This document shows, piece by piece, positions 46,157 to 55,303 of a DNA stretch of 64,000 nucleotides (position 1 is its first letter; the number at the start of each line of letters is the position of its first letter). A model generated the notes under the pieces. It saw nothing but the letters and a program-made list of their open reading frames with translations. It searched no databases and had not been told where the DNA came from. The translations under genes were made by a program, and so were the position numbers. Source of the DNA: Nostoc sp. NMS7 (GTDB taxonomy: Bacteria; Cyanobacteriota; Cyanobacteriia; Cyanobacteriales; Nostocaceae); NCBI RefSeq assembly GCF_017115085.1, contig NZ_JABXKJ010000246.1:43779-107778 (forward strand), in the 5' to 3' direction.

Positions 46157-46250
46157 TACAGCAGTTTTCATGTATTTGAACCACATCTGTCGTAGGGGCA
46201 CAGCATGCTGTGCCCCTACCGCGTGGTCTATTTACCTGAAAATAGCTGTA
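46157..46250. mobile_element. TACAGC-GTTTTCA family element, short copy 2
   Basis: The 94-bp element starts TACAGCAGTTTTCATGTATT and ends CTGAAAATAGCTGTA, with an inner stem GGGGCACAGCA/TGCTGTGCCCC. It directly abuts the truncated copy of the other family. Confidence 0.7.
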
Positions 46251-46747
46251 ATTAAGCTGCTAGTTTTGATCTAGTTGGAACGAAAAAGCGTCGTTTGAGG
46301 CACTTGAAATTTTCTTAACGTACAAAAAACCTTTTTTGGCACGGTGATGCCGTATTCAAGCTAGGGGAGAAAGAGGAAACTACAGTACGGAACCGGAACG
46401 TGTCAAATTTAACTCTAATCCTTCTGATTAAATTTTCGCTACATAACTTATAATTTTTCCCATGTACTTACTTAATTTTGTATAAAGTAAGAATAAAATC
46501 TGCGCTTTTTAAGTAAAAATACTTAAAAGCTCCTTTCGCAATATTTCAGTTAAAACACCAATGACAAATTATGTAGCTGTTTTCTATTCTGAAGTTGTAA
46601 TCGAACAAAAGTTTACACACTTGTTGCAGATACCAATTTGTCTTTTGTATCCGGTTTTTCCAATTGCTAATTCGCTCATGTCTTAAGGGTAACGCCCAAC
46701 TACCCGTTATAAATTTTCCCGCCCACCTACCTTATGGAGTATGAAGT
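46251..46747. other. Region upstream of the SET-domain gene
   Basis: No gene is seen in about 500 bases. AT-rich stretches such as TATAAAGTAAGAATAAAATC (46490-46510) may hold a promoter. Confidence 0.4.
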
Positions 46748-47209
46748 ATGAAAGTCAAAAGTTTGAGCGATGTCAAAATAGAGATTACAGGTAAAGGAAG
46801 AGGAGTCTTTGCCAACCGGAATTTCCGTAAAGGTGAGAAGGTAGTGATTGGACACCGAGTCCAATCACTACCAGAAAGAACTAATCACTCCTTCCAAATA
46901 GACATTGATTTACATATAGAACTAGATGAACCAGGACGATTAATCAATCACTCTTGTAATCCAAACACAGGAATTCAGAATAATGAATTTGGAGCATATG
47001 ATTTTGTCGCCTTGATAGATATAAATGAAGGAAGTGAAATTACATGGGATTATGAAACAACAGAATACATTTCTATTGCTATTCCAGAATGTTGTTGTGG
47101 CGCTTATAACTGTAGAATTAAAACCTTAGGATTTAAGTTTCGTTCTACTCAACTCAGGAAAAAGTATGGTATTTTTATTGCTGATTACTTAAAAGACGTC
47201 AGCATTTAG
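46748..47209 (+). CDS. SET-domain protein (putative protein lysine methyltransferase)
   Basis: The 153-residue protein is a compact SET domain: GKGRGVFANRNFRKGE at the start, the core NHSCNPN at residues 67-73, GSEITWDYETTEY and a post-SET-like Cys cluster CCCGAYNCR that could bind zinc with Cys 70. SET enzymes move a methyl group from S-adenosylmethionine to protein lysine. The substrate is unknown; cyanobacterial members are uncommon but known. A GGAG lies before the ATG. It is transcribed alone, among repeats and transposase debris. Confidence 0.9.
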   Translation: MKVKSLSDVKIEITGKGRGVFANRNFRKGEKVVIGHRVQSLPERTNHSFQIDIDLHIELDEPGRLINHSCNPNTGIQNNEFGAYDFVALIDINEGSEITWDYETTEYISIAIPECCCGAYNCRIKTLGFKFRSTQLRKKYGIFIADYLKDVSI

Positions 47210-47434
47210 AGATAATTTGAGTTAATGATTTTTAAGGTGATATTAAGTAGGTAGGCGTAATTAAACATAAGATCAAACCTCACCCTCAATCCCTCTCCGT
47301 AAGTTCGGAGAGGGAAGCCGGGGGATGAGTTAAGTCACCGTCGCCGCCCCATCAAGCCAAGAGATAGAATCGCGGCTGTTTGAGTTAATCAGTCCGGGTA
47401 CATTTGCCAATCTCAAAGGGGTAAAAGACTTTAA

Positions 47435-47480
47435 ACGTAGTTTGCGCTCCGGCATAGCCCGCCTTCTCTAGGAGACGCTC
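47435..47480. repeat. Dispersed repeat next to transposase debris
   Basis: GTTTGCGCTCCGGCATAGCC followed by CGCCTTCTCTAGGAGACGCTCCGCGAAC resembles the CTTCTCTACGAGAGG family seen elsewhere in the window. It splits or truncates the adjacent transposase frame. Confidence 0.55.
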
Positions 47481-47499
47481 CGCGAACGGCATCGTGTAC

Positions 47500-47767
47500 T
47501 AACCCTAGCAGTGATGGTGCTGTCCTCAATGATTTGTCTGCTGATGTCGCTGTCGCTTTGCAACAACCCTTAGAACGTATTTCTGTGGAGATGGTTTTCC
47601 GCAGTTTATATTTTTTCAATCGACCACTCTTGCAAAACCCACAACTACAACTCATTCCTTGGTTGGTTGAGCATCAGCGTTCTATGGGCTTGGTCAAAGC
47701 CATTGGTCAACGGCATCGACGCAACGCCTCAAAGTCCCTTGACATCTGGGCTGAAGCTTTAACTTGA
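47500..47767 (+). pseudogene. Transposase C-terminal remnant (IS4-like)
   Basis: The open stretch reads DVAVALQQPLERISVEMVFRSLYFF ... PWLVEHQRSMGLVK and ends KSLDIWAEALT. PLERISVEMVFRxLY is, from memory, typical of the C-terminal end of IS4-type transposases in cyanobacteria. The DDE region is missing, and a dispersed repeat lies just before it. Confidence 0.5.
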
Positions 47768-47851
47768 CACCAATGGCATCTTGCCCTCCCTAATTATGCA
47801 AGCTAAATGGGGAACAGCTTATCTTACCTACTATTAATAAAGCAATATTCT

Positions 47852-48475
47852 TCATTTCTTCGCCTGTATCACTTGCAAACTACCGCCAGCATATAAAGTT
47901 AGCTTACTCGCTTCAAATCCAGTCTCAGTTAACAACTTAGCCAAATCAGTTTTCAACAGTTCCCAAGCTGTTTCCGTCTCAAACAACAGCAAAAACACTG
48001 ACACCCCAGGCCAAAATATCGGATTCGTCGGAGCGTGAAAATCCACCAGCGTAAACACCCCTCCTGGCTTCAGCACCCGATAAACTTCATTAATAATTTT
48101 TCGTAATTGCTGAGGCTGCATCTCGTGTAGTGCGACGCTAGTATGCACCACATCAAACAGATTATCTGTAAATGGCATTTCCTCAGCAAAAGCTTCCACA
48201 TAAGAAGCTAATGGTACATTTAGCCGCGCCCGTTGCAAAGACTTGGGTGAAGCGTCCAATCCTGTTACATTTTGTGAAAACTTTACCAAAAATTGCGTCG
48301 TTTGACCACTGCCGCAACATAAATCTAAGACCTGAGTATCTGAGTGAATTGTTAAGCCTTGCAAAGCAAGTTGCCGAAAACGGGCTTCACCACCTACACT
48401 TAAGGCTGCTAAATGAGAGATGCCATCATACAGCCACTGATAGCGGTAACTCCAATCTCTTAAAATTGTTGCCAT
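47852..48475 (-). CDS. Class I SAM-dependent methyltransferase (UbiE-like)
   Basis: The 207-residue protein has the order of UbiE/COQ5-like enzymes: WSYRYQWLYDGISHLAALSVGG, motif I VLDLCCGSGQTT, acidic loop LDASPKSL, motif III VLKPGGVFTLVDF. The substrate is unknown; quinone or lipid substrates are likely for this group. It is divergent from hemH, with 93 bases between starts, so the two share a promoter region. Confidence 0.85.
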   Translation of the reverse strand: MATILRDWSYRYQWLYDGISHLAALSVGGEARFRQLALQGLTIHSDTQVLDLCCGSGQTTQFLVKFSQNVTGLDASPKSLQRARLNVPLASYVEAFAEEMPFTDNLFDVVHTSVALHEMQPQQLRKIINEVYRVLKPGGVFTLVDFHAPTNPIFWPGVSVFLLLFETETAWELLKTDLAKLLTETGFEASKLTLYAGGSLQVIQAKK

Positions 48476-48568
48476 TGCATATTTCCTTGCTATTAAGCTT
48501 TATATTTAATAAAGATATATTGTTAACATTAGTAAAAAACCTGAAAAGATTGGGGGAAAGTAACTGCT

Positions 48569-49735
48569 ATGGGTCGTGTAGGCGTCTTATTACTCAATCT
48601 CGGTGGCCCCGATAAGCTAGAGGATGTCGGGCCGTTTTTGTACAACCTGTTTTCCGATCCGGAAATTATTCGCCTACCGTTTCGCTGGTTGCAAAAGCCC
48701 TTAGCCTGGTTTATTGCCTCAAGGCGAACCAGAACATCTCAAGCAAATTATAAGCAAATCGGTGGTGGTTCTCCGCTGCGGCGGATCACAGAAGCGCAAG
48801 GGCAAGCTCTCAAAGAACAGTTGGGTTATTTGGGACAAGAAGTTAAAATTTACGTAGGAATGCGTTATTGGCATCCCTATACAGAAGAGGCGATCGCACA
48901 GATCACCCAAGATAATATAGAACATCTGGTAATTTTACCACTCTATCCCCAGTTTTCTATCAGTACCAGTGGTTCCAGCTTCCGGCTTTTAGAAAAGCTT
49001 TGGCAAGAAGATCCAAAACTTCAGCCCATTGATTACACCGTCATTCCTTCCTGGTACAAACAACCAGGCTACCTGCAAGCAATAGCGGAACTCATAGCCC
49101 AGGAACTCGAACAGTTTCCTAATCCAGATGAAGTTCATATATTCTTCAGCGCTCACGGCGTTCCTAAAAGTTACGTTGAAGAGGCTGGCGACCCCTACCA
49201 GCAAGAAATTGAAGAATGTACTGCCCTGATTATGAAGACCCTGAATCGACCCAATGTCCACACCTTAGCTTACCAAAGTCGCGTCGGGCCAGTAGAATGG
49301 CTCCAACCCTATACTGAAGATGCCCTGAAAAAACTAGGCGCAGAAGGTGTGAAAGATTTAGTTGTCGTGCCTATCAGTTTTGTCTCAGAGCATATTGAAA
49401 CACTACAAGAAATTGATATTGAGTATCGGGAAGTAGCAGAAGAATCAGGAATTCACAACTTCCGTCGCGTTCCGGCTCCCAATACCCATCCGGTATTTAT
49501 TAATGCACTGGCAGACTTAGTAATTGATGCGCTGAAAAAGCCCAGTTTCAAGCTTTCGCAAGCTGCTCAAATGAAAAAAATGGTAAAAATGTACCCCCAA
49601 GAGCGTTGGGAATGGGGCCTGACTACTAGCGCTGAAGTATGGAATGGTCGGATTGCCATGCTGGGCTTCATTGCCTTAATCATCGAGCTGATTACCGGTC
49701 ACGGCTTCTTGCACATGATTGGACTTTTGCAGTAA
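48569..49735 (+). CDS. hemH: Ferrochelatase with C-terminal CAB-like helix
   Basis: The 388-residue enzyme inserts iron into protoporphyrin IX, the last heme step. It shows GVLLLNLGGPDKLEDVGPFL at the start, YVGMRYWHPYTEEAI, FSAHGVPKSYVEEAGDPY with the catalytic His, and FVSEHIETLQEID. A linker then leads to the chlorophyll a/b-binding helix ExWNGRIAMLGFIALIIE (about residues 345-388), present in cyanobacterial and plastid ferrochelatases. That helix may tie heme and chlorophyll formation together. A GGGGAAAG precedes the start. Confidence 0.96.
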   Translation: MGRVGVLLLNLGGPDKLEDVGPFLYNLFSDPEIIRLPFRWLQKPLAWFIASRRTRTSQANYKQIGGGSPLRRITEAQGQALKEQLGYLGQEVKIYVGMRYWHPYTEEAIAQITQDNIEHLVILPLYPQFSISTSGSSFRLLEKLWQEDPKLQPIDYTVIPSWYKQPGYLQAIAELIAQELEQFPNPDEVHIFFSAHGVPKSYVEEAGDPYQQEIEECTALIMKTLNRPNVHTLAYQSRVGPVEWLQPYTEDALKKLGAEGVKDLVVVPISFVSEHIETLQEIDIEYREVAEESGIHNFRRVPAPNTHPVFINALADLVIDALKKPSFKLSQAAQMKKMVKMYPQERWEWGLTTSAEVWNGRIAMLGFIALIIELITGHGFLHMIGLLQ

Positions 49736-49860
49736 AGGGCATTGGGCATTGGGCACTTGTACTGACTTGTACTGAGCGACGTCGAAGTAATGTTGCCGTT
49801 GGCGCAGCCTCTCGTAGAGAAGTATTGGGCATTGTAAAACTCTTCCTTTGTTCCCCAAAG
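49736..49860. repeat. Dispersed repeats after hemH
   Basis: GGGCATTGGGCATTGGGCAC (heptamer type) is followed by TTGTACTGACTTGTACTGAGC and GCGCAGCCTCTCGTAGAGAAGTA. The latter recurs at 29390-29410. Confidence 0.7.
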
Positions 49861-49940
49861 TTTTATACTCTGTTGGAGATAGCTACGCCATCTAAGGAAG
49901 CCTGAACTTTAGACTTCTCTCCTTGTCCCTAGTTTCTGAT

Positions 49941-50010
49941 GCGCCATGCCCCATGCCCTATGCCCTATGCCCTATGCCCTATGCCCTATGCCCTATGCCC
50001 TATGCCCTTT
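49941..50010. repeat. Heptanucleotide STRR, ten units
   Basis: Ten units of consensus GCCCTAT (first GCGCCAT, GCCCCAT, last GCCCTTT) run without interruption. On the minus strand the array overlaps the end of the DUF4126 gene and supplies its last codons and TAG stop. The same heptamer type is at 61494-61542. Confidence 0.92.
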
Positions 50011-50538
50011 GTCATACCAGTCATACCACTGCTTGGCGCTACGAAGTGCAAACCAGAGCAGTATTAAAGCAATTAATCCTCCTTGCCAGGGAGCATTAAA
50101 GGCGAAAAGTACTAAAGCAATACATAAGGTATCTTGAAGAAAGACTGCCCACAACGGTAAGCCACGTAAGCGATAGAACCAACCAACTTGAACTAGCTGG
50201 AGTACTAAAGCTAACAAACCCCCAATTATGGCAATCAGCCAGTTTGGGGTTGCTGTTGCGGTAGCTACTGCTAACCCCATAATTGCGCCCACGACGGGAG
50301 ACATGAATAACTGAATCAGTTGGAGCAATCTTTGCCCCCATACCTTTTTTGAGACTAACAATTCAATTAATGACCAACTGGTGAGGCAGCCTAATAAGAT
50401 TGGTGGAGAAATGTGAGATAAAATTGGAACTTGTGACCACAAGTTACTACCCTGCAATAGTCCAATAATTAGCAAAGGTATACCTATTCTCATTCCTGCT
50501 GCCGCAGAGGCTGAAAGTGTGGCTAGGATTTCAATCAT
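49993..50538 (-). CDS. DUF4126 membrane protein
   Basis: The 181-residue protein has five or six hydrophobic helices and the DUF4126 starts: EILATLSASAAAGMRIGIPLL ... SPPILLGCLTSWSLIELL ... SPVVGAIMGLAVA. Function unknown. The final residues KGHRA and the stop come from the heptamer array, so the C terminus varies with copy number. The family usually ends soon after the last helix, so this is likely harmless. Confidence 0.85.
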   Translation of the reverse strand: MIEILATLSASAAAGMRIGIPLLIIGLLQGSNLWSQVPILSHISPPILLGCLTSWSLIELLVSKKVWGQRLLQLIQLFMSPVVGAIMGLAVATATATPNWLIAIIGGLLALVLQLVQVGWFYRLRGLPLWAVFLQDTLCIALVLFAFNAPWQGGLIALILLWFALRSAKQWYDWYDKGHRA

Positions 50539-50664
50539 TAAGGCACTCGAAACACTAATAAATAAGTAGATATTTGTTATTTATACTACCCATATATGAC
50601 AAAAAATCCAGCACCAAACTGACAATTTTCAGCAATAGAATACTTAAGATTTTTGGTATTTTAA

Positions 50665-50886
50665 CGTGAGTTCGACGGAACTAAAAAACGGCAGGAGGCA
50701 GTACAGGCAAATCTTTTGGGTAAATGTGAATTTTTAGAGCAGGACTTACGCAAAAAGGCAGTGAAAGCCTTGATTTACCTCACAGACCACACCCGGAAAA
50801 AGAACAAAGGTGCTGTTAAGTCGATGCGTCGGTTCTTGACAGAAGCGGGAATTAAAGAAGCAGGGACTCAAAATGATGAAATATAA
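50665..50886 (+). pseudogene. Unrecognised frame fragment before hicB
   Basis: An open frame after a TAA reads DGTKKRQEAVQANLLGKCEF ... ALIYLTDHTRKKNKGAVKSMRRFLTEAG and ends 14 bases inside hicB. There is no ATG in its first half. It has coding character (charged, helical), but I do not recognise it and it does not resemble HicA. Confidence 0.4.
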
Positions 50887-51297
50887 AGGATATGAGGCAA
50901 TTGTAGAATTTGATGCTGAGGCAGAAATTTTGCACGGTGAAGTAATTAATATTCGGGACGTGATTACTTTTCAAGGTATAGCAACGGACAGGGAGCTTAG
51001 GACAGCAATAAAATCACAAAATACGCTCTTGAAGGCGCGTTTCCCGCGAACTGTCCTAACGGCTTTGGCGACTGCTATAGTAGCGTAGCTGAACTAAAGC
51101 AAGCTTTTTCTGATTCAGTGGAGGATTATTTAGATTTTTGTAGAGAACGTGGGGAAGAGCCTGATAAGCCATTCTCAGGTAAATTCATGGTAAGAATCGA
51201 CCCTGATTTACACAAAAAAATTGTATTTATTGCAAAGAAAGAGGGACAAAGCCTTAATTCGTTGGTTGAAAAAAGCTTGTGCTTGTATGCTAGTTAA
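50873..51297 (+). pseudogene. HicB-family antitoxin, interrupted by a mini-element
   Basis: The first part (ATG 50873 or 50876) reads KYKGYEAIVEFDAEAEILHG ... DVITFQG, and the last part reads VAELKQAFSDSVEDYLDFC ... FMVRIDPDLHKKIV and ends QSLNSLVEKSLCLYAS. Together they are a HicB-like antitoxin with a C-terminal ribbon-helix-helix. A 99-101 bp insertion at 50978-51078 separates them and shifts the frame. Removing it restores FQGSSVAEL. No HicA toxin gene is visible. Confidence 0.85.
50979..51077. mobile_element. TATAGCA-family MITE-like insertion in hicB
   Basis: The element starts TAGCAACGG and ends GACTGCTA, flanked by TA on both sides, consistent with a duplicated TA target. An inner pair TTAGGACAG/CTGTCCTAA forms a stem. 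Its end type, TATAGCA, is shared with the element at 11640-11743. Confidence 0.75.
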
Positions 51298-51379
51298 ATT
51301 AACGTCAAAGCGTTTGCGTATTTTTTGGATAACAAATTAGTAGTAAGCGCTTAAGCGCTCACTACCAGCAAATTAACCG

Positions 51380-52675
51380 TTAAATACCCAACCTTTGATA
51401 AACTTCTTCTAAATGCCTCAGATGCTGCTGGGGGTCGAAACAGACCTCTAGTTCTGCTGGAGACAACTTTTGGGTAACGCGAGGGTCTTTGCTAATTAAG
51501 TCCTGGAAATTACTTTCTGGTTTGTTCCAAGCGGCGTGAGCGCTTTCTTGAACGATCGCATAAGCTTCTTCTCGGTTGCTTCCCTTGTCTATTAAAGCCA
51601 GCAGCACTTGTTGGCTGAACACAACACCGCCATAACAGTTGAGATTTCGTTTCATGTTCTCAGGATAGACCAACAGGTTTTTCACCAAGTCGGTTATTTC
51701 TACCAACATAAAATGCATCAAAGTGCAAGCATCTGGCAATATCACCCGTTCTACAGAACTATGGGAAATATCCCTTTCATGCCAGAGAGCAACATTTTCC
51801 AAAGCTGCACCCGCATAACTTCTGACGAGTCGCGCCATTCCCGTCAGCCGTTCAGAACGGATGGGATTGCGCTTGTGTGGCATTGCTGAGGAACCTTTTT
51901 GACCTTTGGCGAAGAATTCTTCTACTTCCAAAACGTCTGTTTTTTGCAGGTTGCGAATTTCTACAGCAAAACGTTCGATGGATGCCGCTACCAAAGCTAA
52001 TTGTTGCACGTAATCGGCGTGGCGATCGCGGGAAATAACTTGTGTTGAGGCTGTATCAGGTTTGAGTCCGAGTTTTTCGCAAGCGATCGCTTCTATACGC
52101 GGTTCAACATTGGCATAGGTTCCCACCGCACCAGAAATCTTACCCACAGCGATCGTTTGGCGGAGTATATTTAGACGTTCTTGGTGTCGCAACACTTCTG
52201 CTAACCAACCAGCTAGTTTGAAACCAAAAGTAATCGGTTCAGCGTGAATACCATGCGATCGGCCAGCCATCACTGTATGACGATGTTCCCCTGCTTTTTG
52301 GCGAATTACCTGAATCAAATCTTCCAGACGTTGCAATAATATATCCAGGCTGGCAACCAATTGCAATGCTAAAGCTGTATCCAAAACATCCGAACTAGTT
52401 AAACCCAGATGAATATAGCGTCCGGCATCACCTACATATTCGTTGACATTTGTCAAGAAAGCGATCACATCGTGGCGGACTACAGCCTCAATTTCTAGCA
52501 CCCTATTGGTGTCAAAATCTGCCTTGGCCTTAATTTCCTCAACCGCCTGAGATGGAATGTAACCCAGTTCAGCTTGAGCCTCACAAACAGCAATTTCGAC
52601 TTCCAGCCAAGTTTTTAGTTTATAGGTTTCACTCCACAGATTAGCCATTTCCGGCAAAGTATAACGCTTAATCAC
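51380..52675 (-). CDS. purB: Adenylosuccinate lyase
   Basis: The 431-residue enzyme of purine synthesis splits SAICAR and adenylosuccinate. It starts MIKRYTLPEMANLWSE, has the TSSDVLDTALALQL region, the catalytic-His area GRSHGIHAEPITFG, and the fumarase/lyase signature GSSAMPHKRNP near residue 265. The length is normal and the gene is single. Directly downstream (51298-51379) only a short palindrome AGCGCTTAAGCGCT is seen. Confidence 0.97.
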   Translation of the reverse strand: MIKRYTLPEMANLWSETYKLKTWLEVEIAVCEAQAELGYIPSQAVEEIKAKADFDTNRVLEIEAVVRHDVIAFLTNVNEYVGDAGRYIHLGLTSSDVLDTALALQLVASLDILLQRLEDLIQVIRQKAGEHRHTVMAGRSHGIHAEPITFGFKLAGWLAEVLRHQERLNILRQTIAVGKISGAVGTYANVEPRIEAIACEKLGLKPDTASTQVISRDRHADYVQQLALVAASIERFAVEIRNLQKTDVLEVEEFFAKGQKGSSAMPHKRNPIRSERLTGMARLVRSYAGAALENVALWHERDISHSSVERVILPDACTLMHFMLVEITDLVKNLLVYPENMKRNLNCYGGVVFSQQVLLALIDKGSNREEAYAIVQESAHAAWNKPESNFQDLISKDPRVTQKLSPAELEVCFDPQQHLRHLEEVYQRLGI

Positions 52676-52715
52676 AGTTCGGCACAGAATACAACCGTCA
52701 TATTTTACAGTCTAA

Positions 52716-53273
52716 TTAATGTAGATCACTTTTTAGTGCTACTTTTTGCTCAGGAACAGAACTAGTTTTTGCATCCGAGGTGATGATACTAATCCTACCG
52801 TCAGCCTCCATATATGCAAACTTCACATCTGCTAAAAATTCCACACCTTGCTGACGTAACTTGCTCATCAACTCATCGTCTGTAATTAACTCTCGTTGTA
52901 AATGGCGCTGAATCATCCGACCATTTTTTACCAATAGCAGTGGCGGCTGATTCAGAAAACGTTGAAACTGGGGTATTTTGTAACCTAACCAGTTCAGCAA
53001 ATAGCTCCAAAAAATCACAGTTCCTACCAGGATAGCGCCCTCAGTAATCGATGTATAATTACTCGCCATAGCATTTTGGGCAGCTTCCGCAAATAGCACA
53101 ACTACGAGTAAATCAGTAATTCCTAATGTTCCTAGTTGTCGGCTAGGAAGCAGGCGTAGTACTGAAAACAGCGCTAAATAGACCAGCGATCCCCGGATAA
53201 TCAACTCAAAGATGCTGATGCTAGGAATAAAGATTGCCTGCCAATCGATAAAAAACCATTTTTCCATTAGCAC
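52716..53273 (-). CDS. DUF421 (YetF-like) membrane protein
   Basis: The 185-residue protein has three hydrophobic helices (FELIIRGSLVYLALFSVLRLL, LGITDLLVVVLFAEAAQNAM, GAILVGTVIFWSYLLNWL), then the cytoplasmic DUF421 domain with PPLLLVKNGRMIQRHLQRE and the DELMSKLRQQGV motif. YetF relatives in Bacillus act in spore membranes; no cyanobacterial role is known. Start is GTG at 53273, with GGAAG seven bases before, or ATG two codons later. It is 40 bases downstream of nothing on its strand and precedes purB. Confidence 0.88.
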   Translation of the reverse strand: MLMEKWFFIDWQAIFIPSISIFELIIRGSLVYLALFSVLRLLPSRQLGTLGITDLLVVVLFAEAAQNAMASNYTSITEGAILVGTVIFWSYLLNWLGYKIPQFQRFLNQPPLLLVKNGRMIQRHLQRELITDDELMSKLRQQGVEFLADVKFAYMEADGRISIITSDAKTSSVPEQKVALKSDLH

Positions 53274-53455
53274 TGATTTTCTTCCTTTTTAAATATATTT
53301 CTGGAAAAAATCCAGGATAAGGTTATTTATAAACACAGATTAATTATCTATGATTATATATGGTTTTTTTGAGCAAACTGAATTTTGTTAGAGTTTAAAC
53401 ACTTTCATCTGGATCAGATTTAAAAATATAAACCTCCACCAATTATGGATTGAAA

Positions 53456-54466
53456 TTACTGATTTTTTCTTCTCTTTTTTGATCGCTTGGGCTTTTTAAA
53501 ATACTGGAATAAGCGATTAATAAAGCTAGAAGATGGCTTTTTCTTAGGGGGCGATTGCTCCGTTGGATTCGTGCCATTATCTTTGGTTTTATCAGACAGA
53601 GGTATGGCATCCTTCGTTGGGACTATGCCGCTTCCGTACCTTCTGGCATAAACTTGGGTAAACTCTGCACCGAAGAAAAGAATCTGTGCGGCATAGTTAA
53701 CCCAAGCTAAAACGACTACCAGTGAACCAGCAGCACCGTAGGTTGAACCAAAACTGCCATTACCTAGATATTGTCCTAATAAAAACCTACCGATAGAGAA
53801 CAAAAATGAGGTAATAATAGATCCAATAAAAACATCATTCCAAGTAATTTTGACATCTGGCAGAACTTTGAAAATTAGCCCAAATAGCGCTGTAGTGATC
53901 GAAAAAGATAGAACAAAGTTAACTATTGGCCAGAGGAAATCAACACCGGGTAGGATGTTGCTAAAGTATGTTACCAGTGCTGTCAATGCGGTACTAATTA
54001 CTAGAGAAACTAAAAGTAAAAAGCCAATGCCGATCACCATCGCAAAGGATAAAAAACGTAGGCGAATCATATTGATTATGCCGCGTCCGGGTTTCGCTTT
54101 CACTTCCCAAATCGTGTTGAGAGAATCTTGCAACTCGGTAAATAAACCAGTAGCACCTAATACCAAAACTGCAATACTAATAATGGAAGCGATCGCTCCT
54201 GTTTTTGGTTTGTTAGCATTCTGAATGGCTGTTTGGATAAGTGCTGCGCCATCTGGGCCGACTAAACCTTGAATTTGTCCTACGATTTGACCCCTTGCCG
54301 CCTCTTCTCCAAATACTGCTCCTGCGATCGCAATTACAATAATCAGCAACGGTGCAATCGAAAAAATCGTGTAATAAGCTAACGCCGCCGCTAATCGTGA
54401 GGCTTTATCCTCACTCCATTCTTTGAATGTCTCTTGTAACAACTTCCAAATCGCCTGCAAATTCAT
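53456..54466 (-). CDS. YihY/BrkB family membrane protein
   Basis: From ATG 54466 the protein has 336 residues; AAGGAG lies nine bases before this codon, while a GTG at 54493 would add nine residues. Six hydrophobic segments carry the family signs SRLAAALAYYTIFSIAPLL, GATGLFTELQDSLNTIW, FGSTYGAAGSLVVVLAWVNYAAQI. The last 60 residues are a basic, Pro/Lys/Ser-rich tail. Function unknown; no RNase BN activity is now attributed to this family. Confidence 0.88.
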   Translation of the reverse strand: MNLQAIWKLLQETFKEWSEDKASRLAAALAYYTIFSIAPLLIIVIAIAGAVFGEEAARGQIVGQIQGLVGPDGAALIQTAIQNANKPKTGAIASIISIAVLVLGATGLFTELQDSLNTIWEVKAKPGRGIINMIRLRFLSFAMVIGIGFLLLVSLVISTALTALVTYFSNILPGVDFLWPIVNFVLSFSITTALFGLIFKVLPDVKITWNDVFIGSIITSFLFSIGRFLLGQYLGNGSFGSTYGAAGSLVVVLAWVNYAAQILFFGAEFTQVYARRYGSGIVPTKDAIPLSDKTKDNGTNPTEQSPPKKKPSSSFINRLFQYFKKPKRSKKRRKNQ

Positions 54467-54841
54467 CCAATCAGTCTCCTTGGGGGATGTCACTTAGTTC
54501 CTGATATATTGGATACTTATTTCTTAAGTAAGGGCATCCACCCAAGGGTCTTAGTGTAGCGTCCTGGAGGAGGAATTTATAATTTTATAGTCACAACGTT
54601 TTAGTGCTATAAGAGCAGTTGTCAGTCCTACTCCCAATTTCTACATAAAACTTAACATTTTCTGATTTTAGCCAAATATCCTCTCAGGTATTCCTCTGGG
54701 AGGGTTTGTGCTTCGTTTTAAAAATCTAATCAATGGAGGATGCTTGATTATTATTAACAAAACCTATGAATCGCCTCTACCTTTTGGTAGATTTAATATT
54801 GACAATAAATTGTTTTATACAACACGTAAATTATACGGACA
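54467..54841. other. Non-coding interval before trmL
   Basis: No gene is seen. A stretch AATATCCTCTCAGGTATTCC ... GGGAGGGTTTG (54680-54710) could form a weak hairpin. Confidence 0.4.
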
Positions 54842-55303
54842 ATGCCTCAGGTAGTTTTAGTTAACCCCCAAATCCCGCCTAATACAGGTAATATTGCTCG
54901 AACTTGTGCCGCTACGGGTACAGAGTTACATTTGGTGGGGCCTTTGGGATTTGAAATTAGCGATCGCTACCTCAAAAGAGCTGGTTTGGATTACTGGCCT
55001 TATGTCAAACTACACTATCACGAATCGCTAGAAGCCTTTAAGAGCGTACATCAGGAGCGTGGAGGCAGATGGTTAGGTTATACAGTTGGGGGAAATTGTA
55101 ATTATGTCAGCTTTCAGTTTCAACCTGATGATTGGCTGCTGTTTGGTAGTGAAACCACGGGCTTACCACCAGCAATTCTCTCAGATTGCGATACTACCCT
55201 GTATATTCCTATGAGCCAACCGGGGGTTCGCAGCTTGAATCTGTCAGTCAGTGTAGCAATTGGCTTATTTGAAACTCGTCGTCAGTTAGGCTATTTACAA
55301 TAG
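54842..55303 (+). CDS. trmL: tRNA (cytidine(34)-2'-O)-methyltransferase
   Basis: The 153-residue SPOUT-fold enzyme 2'-O-methylates the wobble base in tRNA-Leu. It shows VVLVNPQIPPNTGNIARTC at the start, LHLVGPLGFEISDRYLKRAGLDYW, the knot motif FGSETTGLP and IPMSQPGVRSLNLSVSVAIGLFE. The length is that of stand-alone TrmL. It is followed by a long gap. Confidence 0.95.
   Translation: MPQVVLVNPQIPPNTGNIARTCAATGTELHLVGPLGFEISDRYLKRAGLDYWPYVKLHYHESLEAFKSVHQERGGRWLGYTVGGNCNYVSFQFQPDDWLLFGSETTGLPPAILSDCDTTLYIPMSQPGVRSLNLSVSVAIGLFETRRQLGYLQ

Noticed and set aside
50665..50886. HicA toxin before hicB
   Set aside because: The fragment lacks the HicA double-stranded-RNA-binding pattern and catalytic His region.
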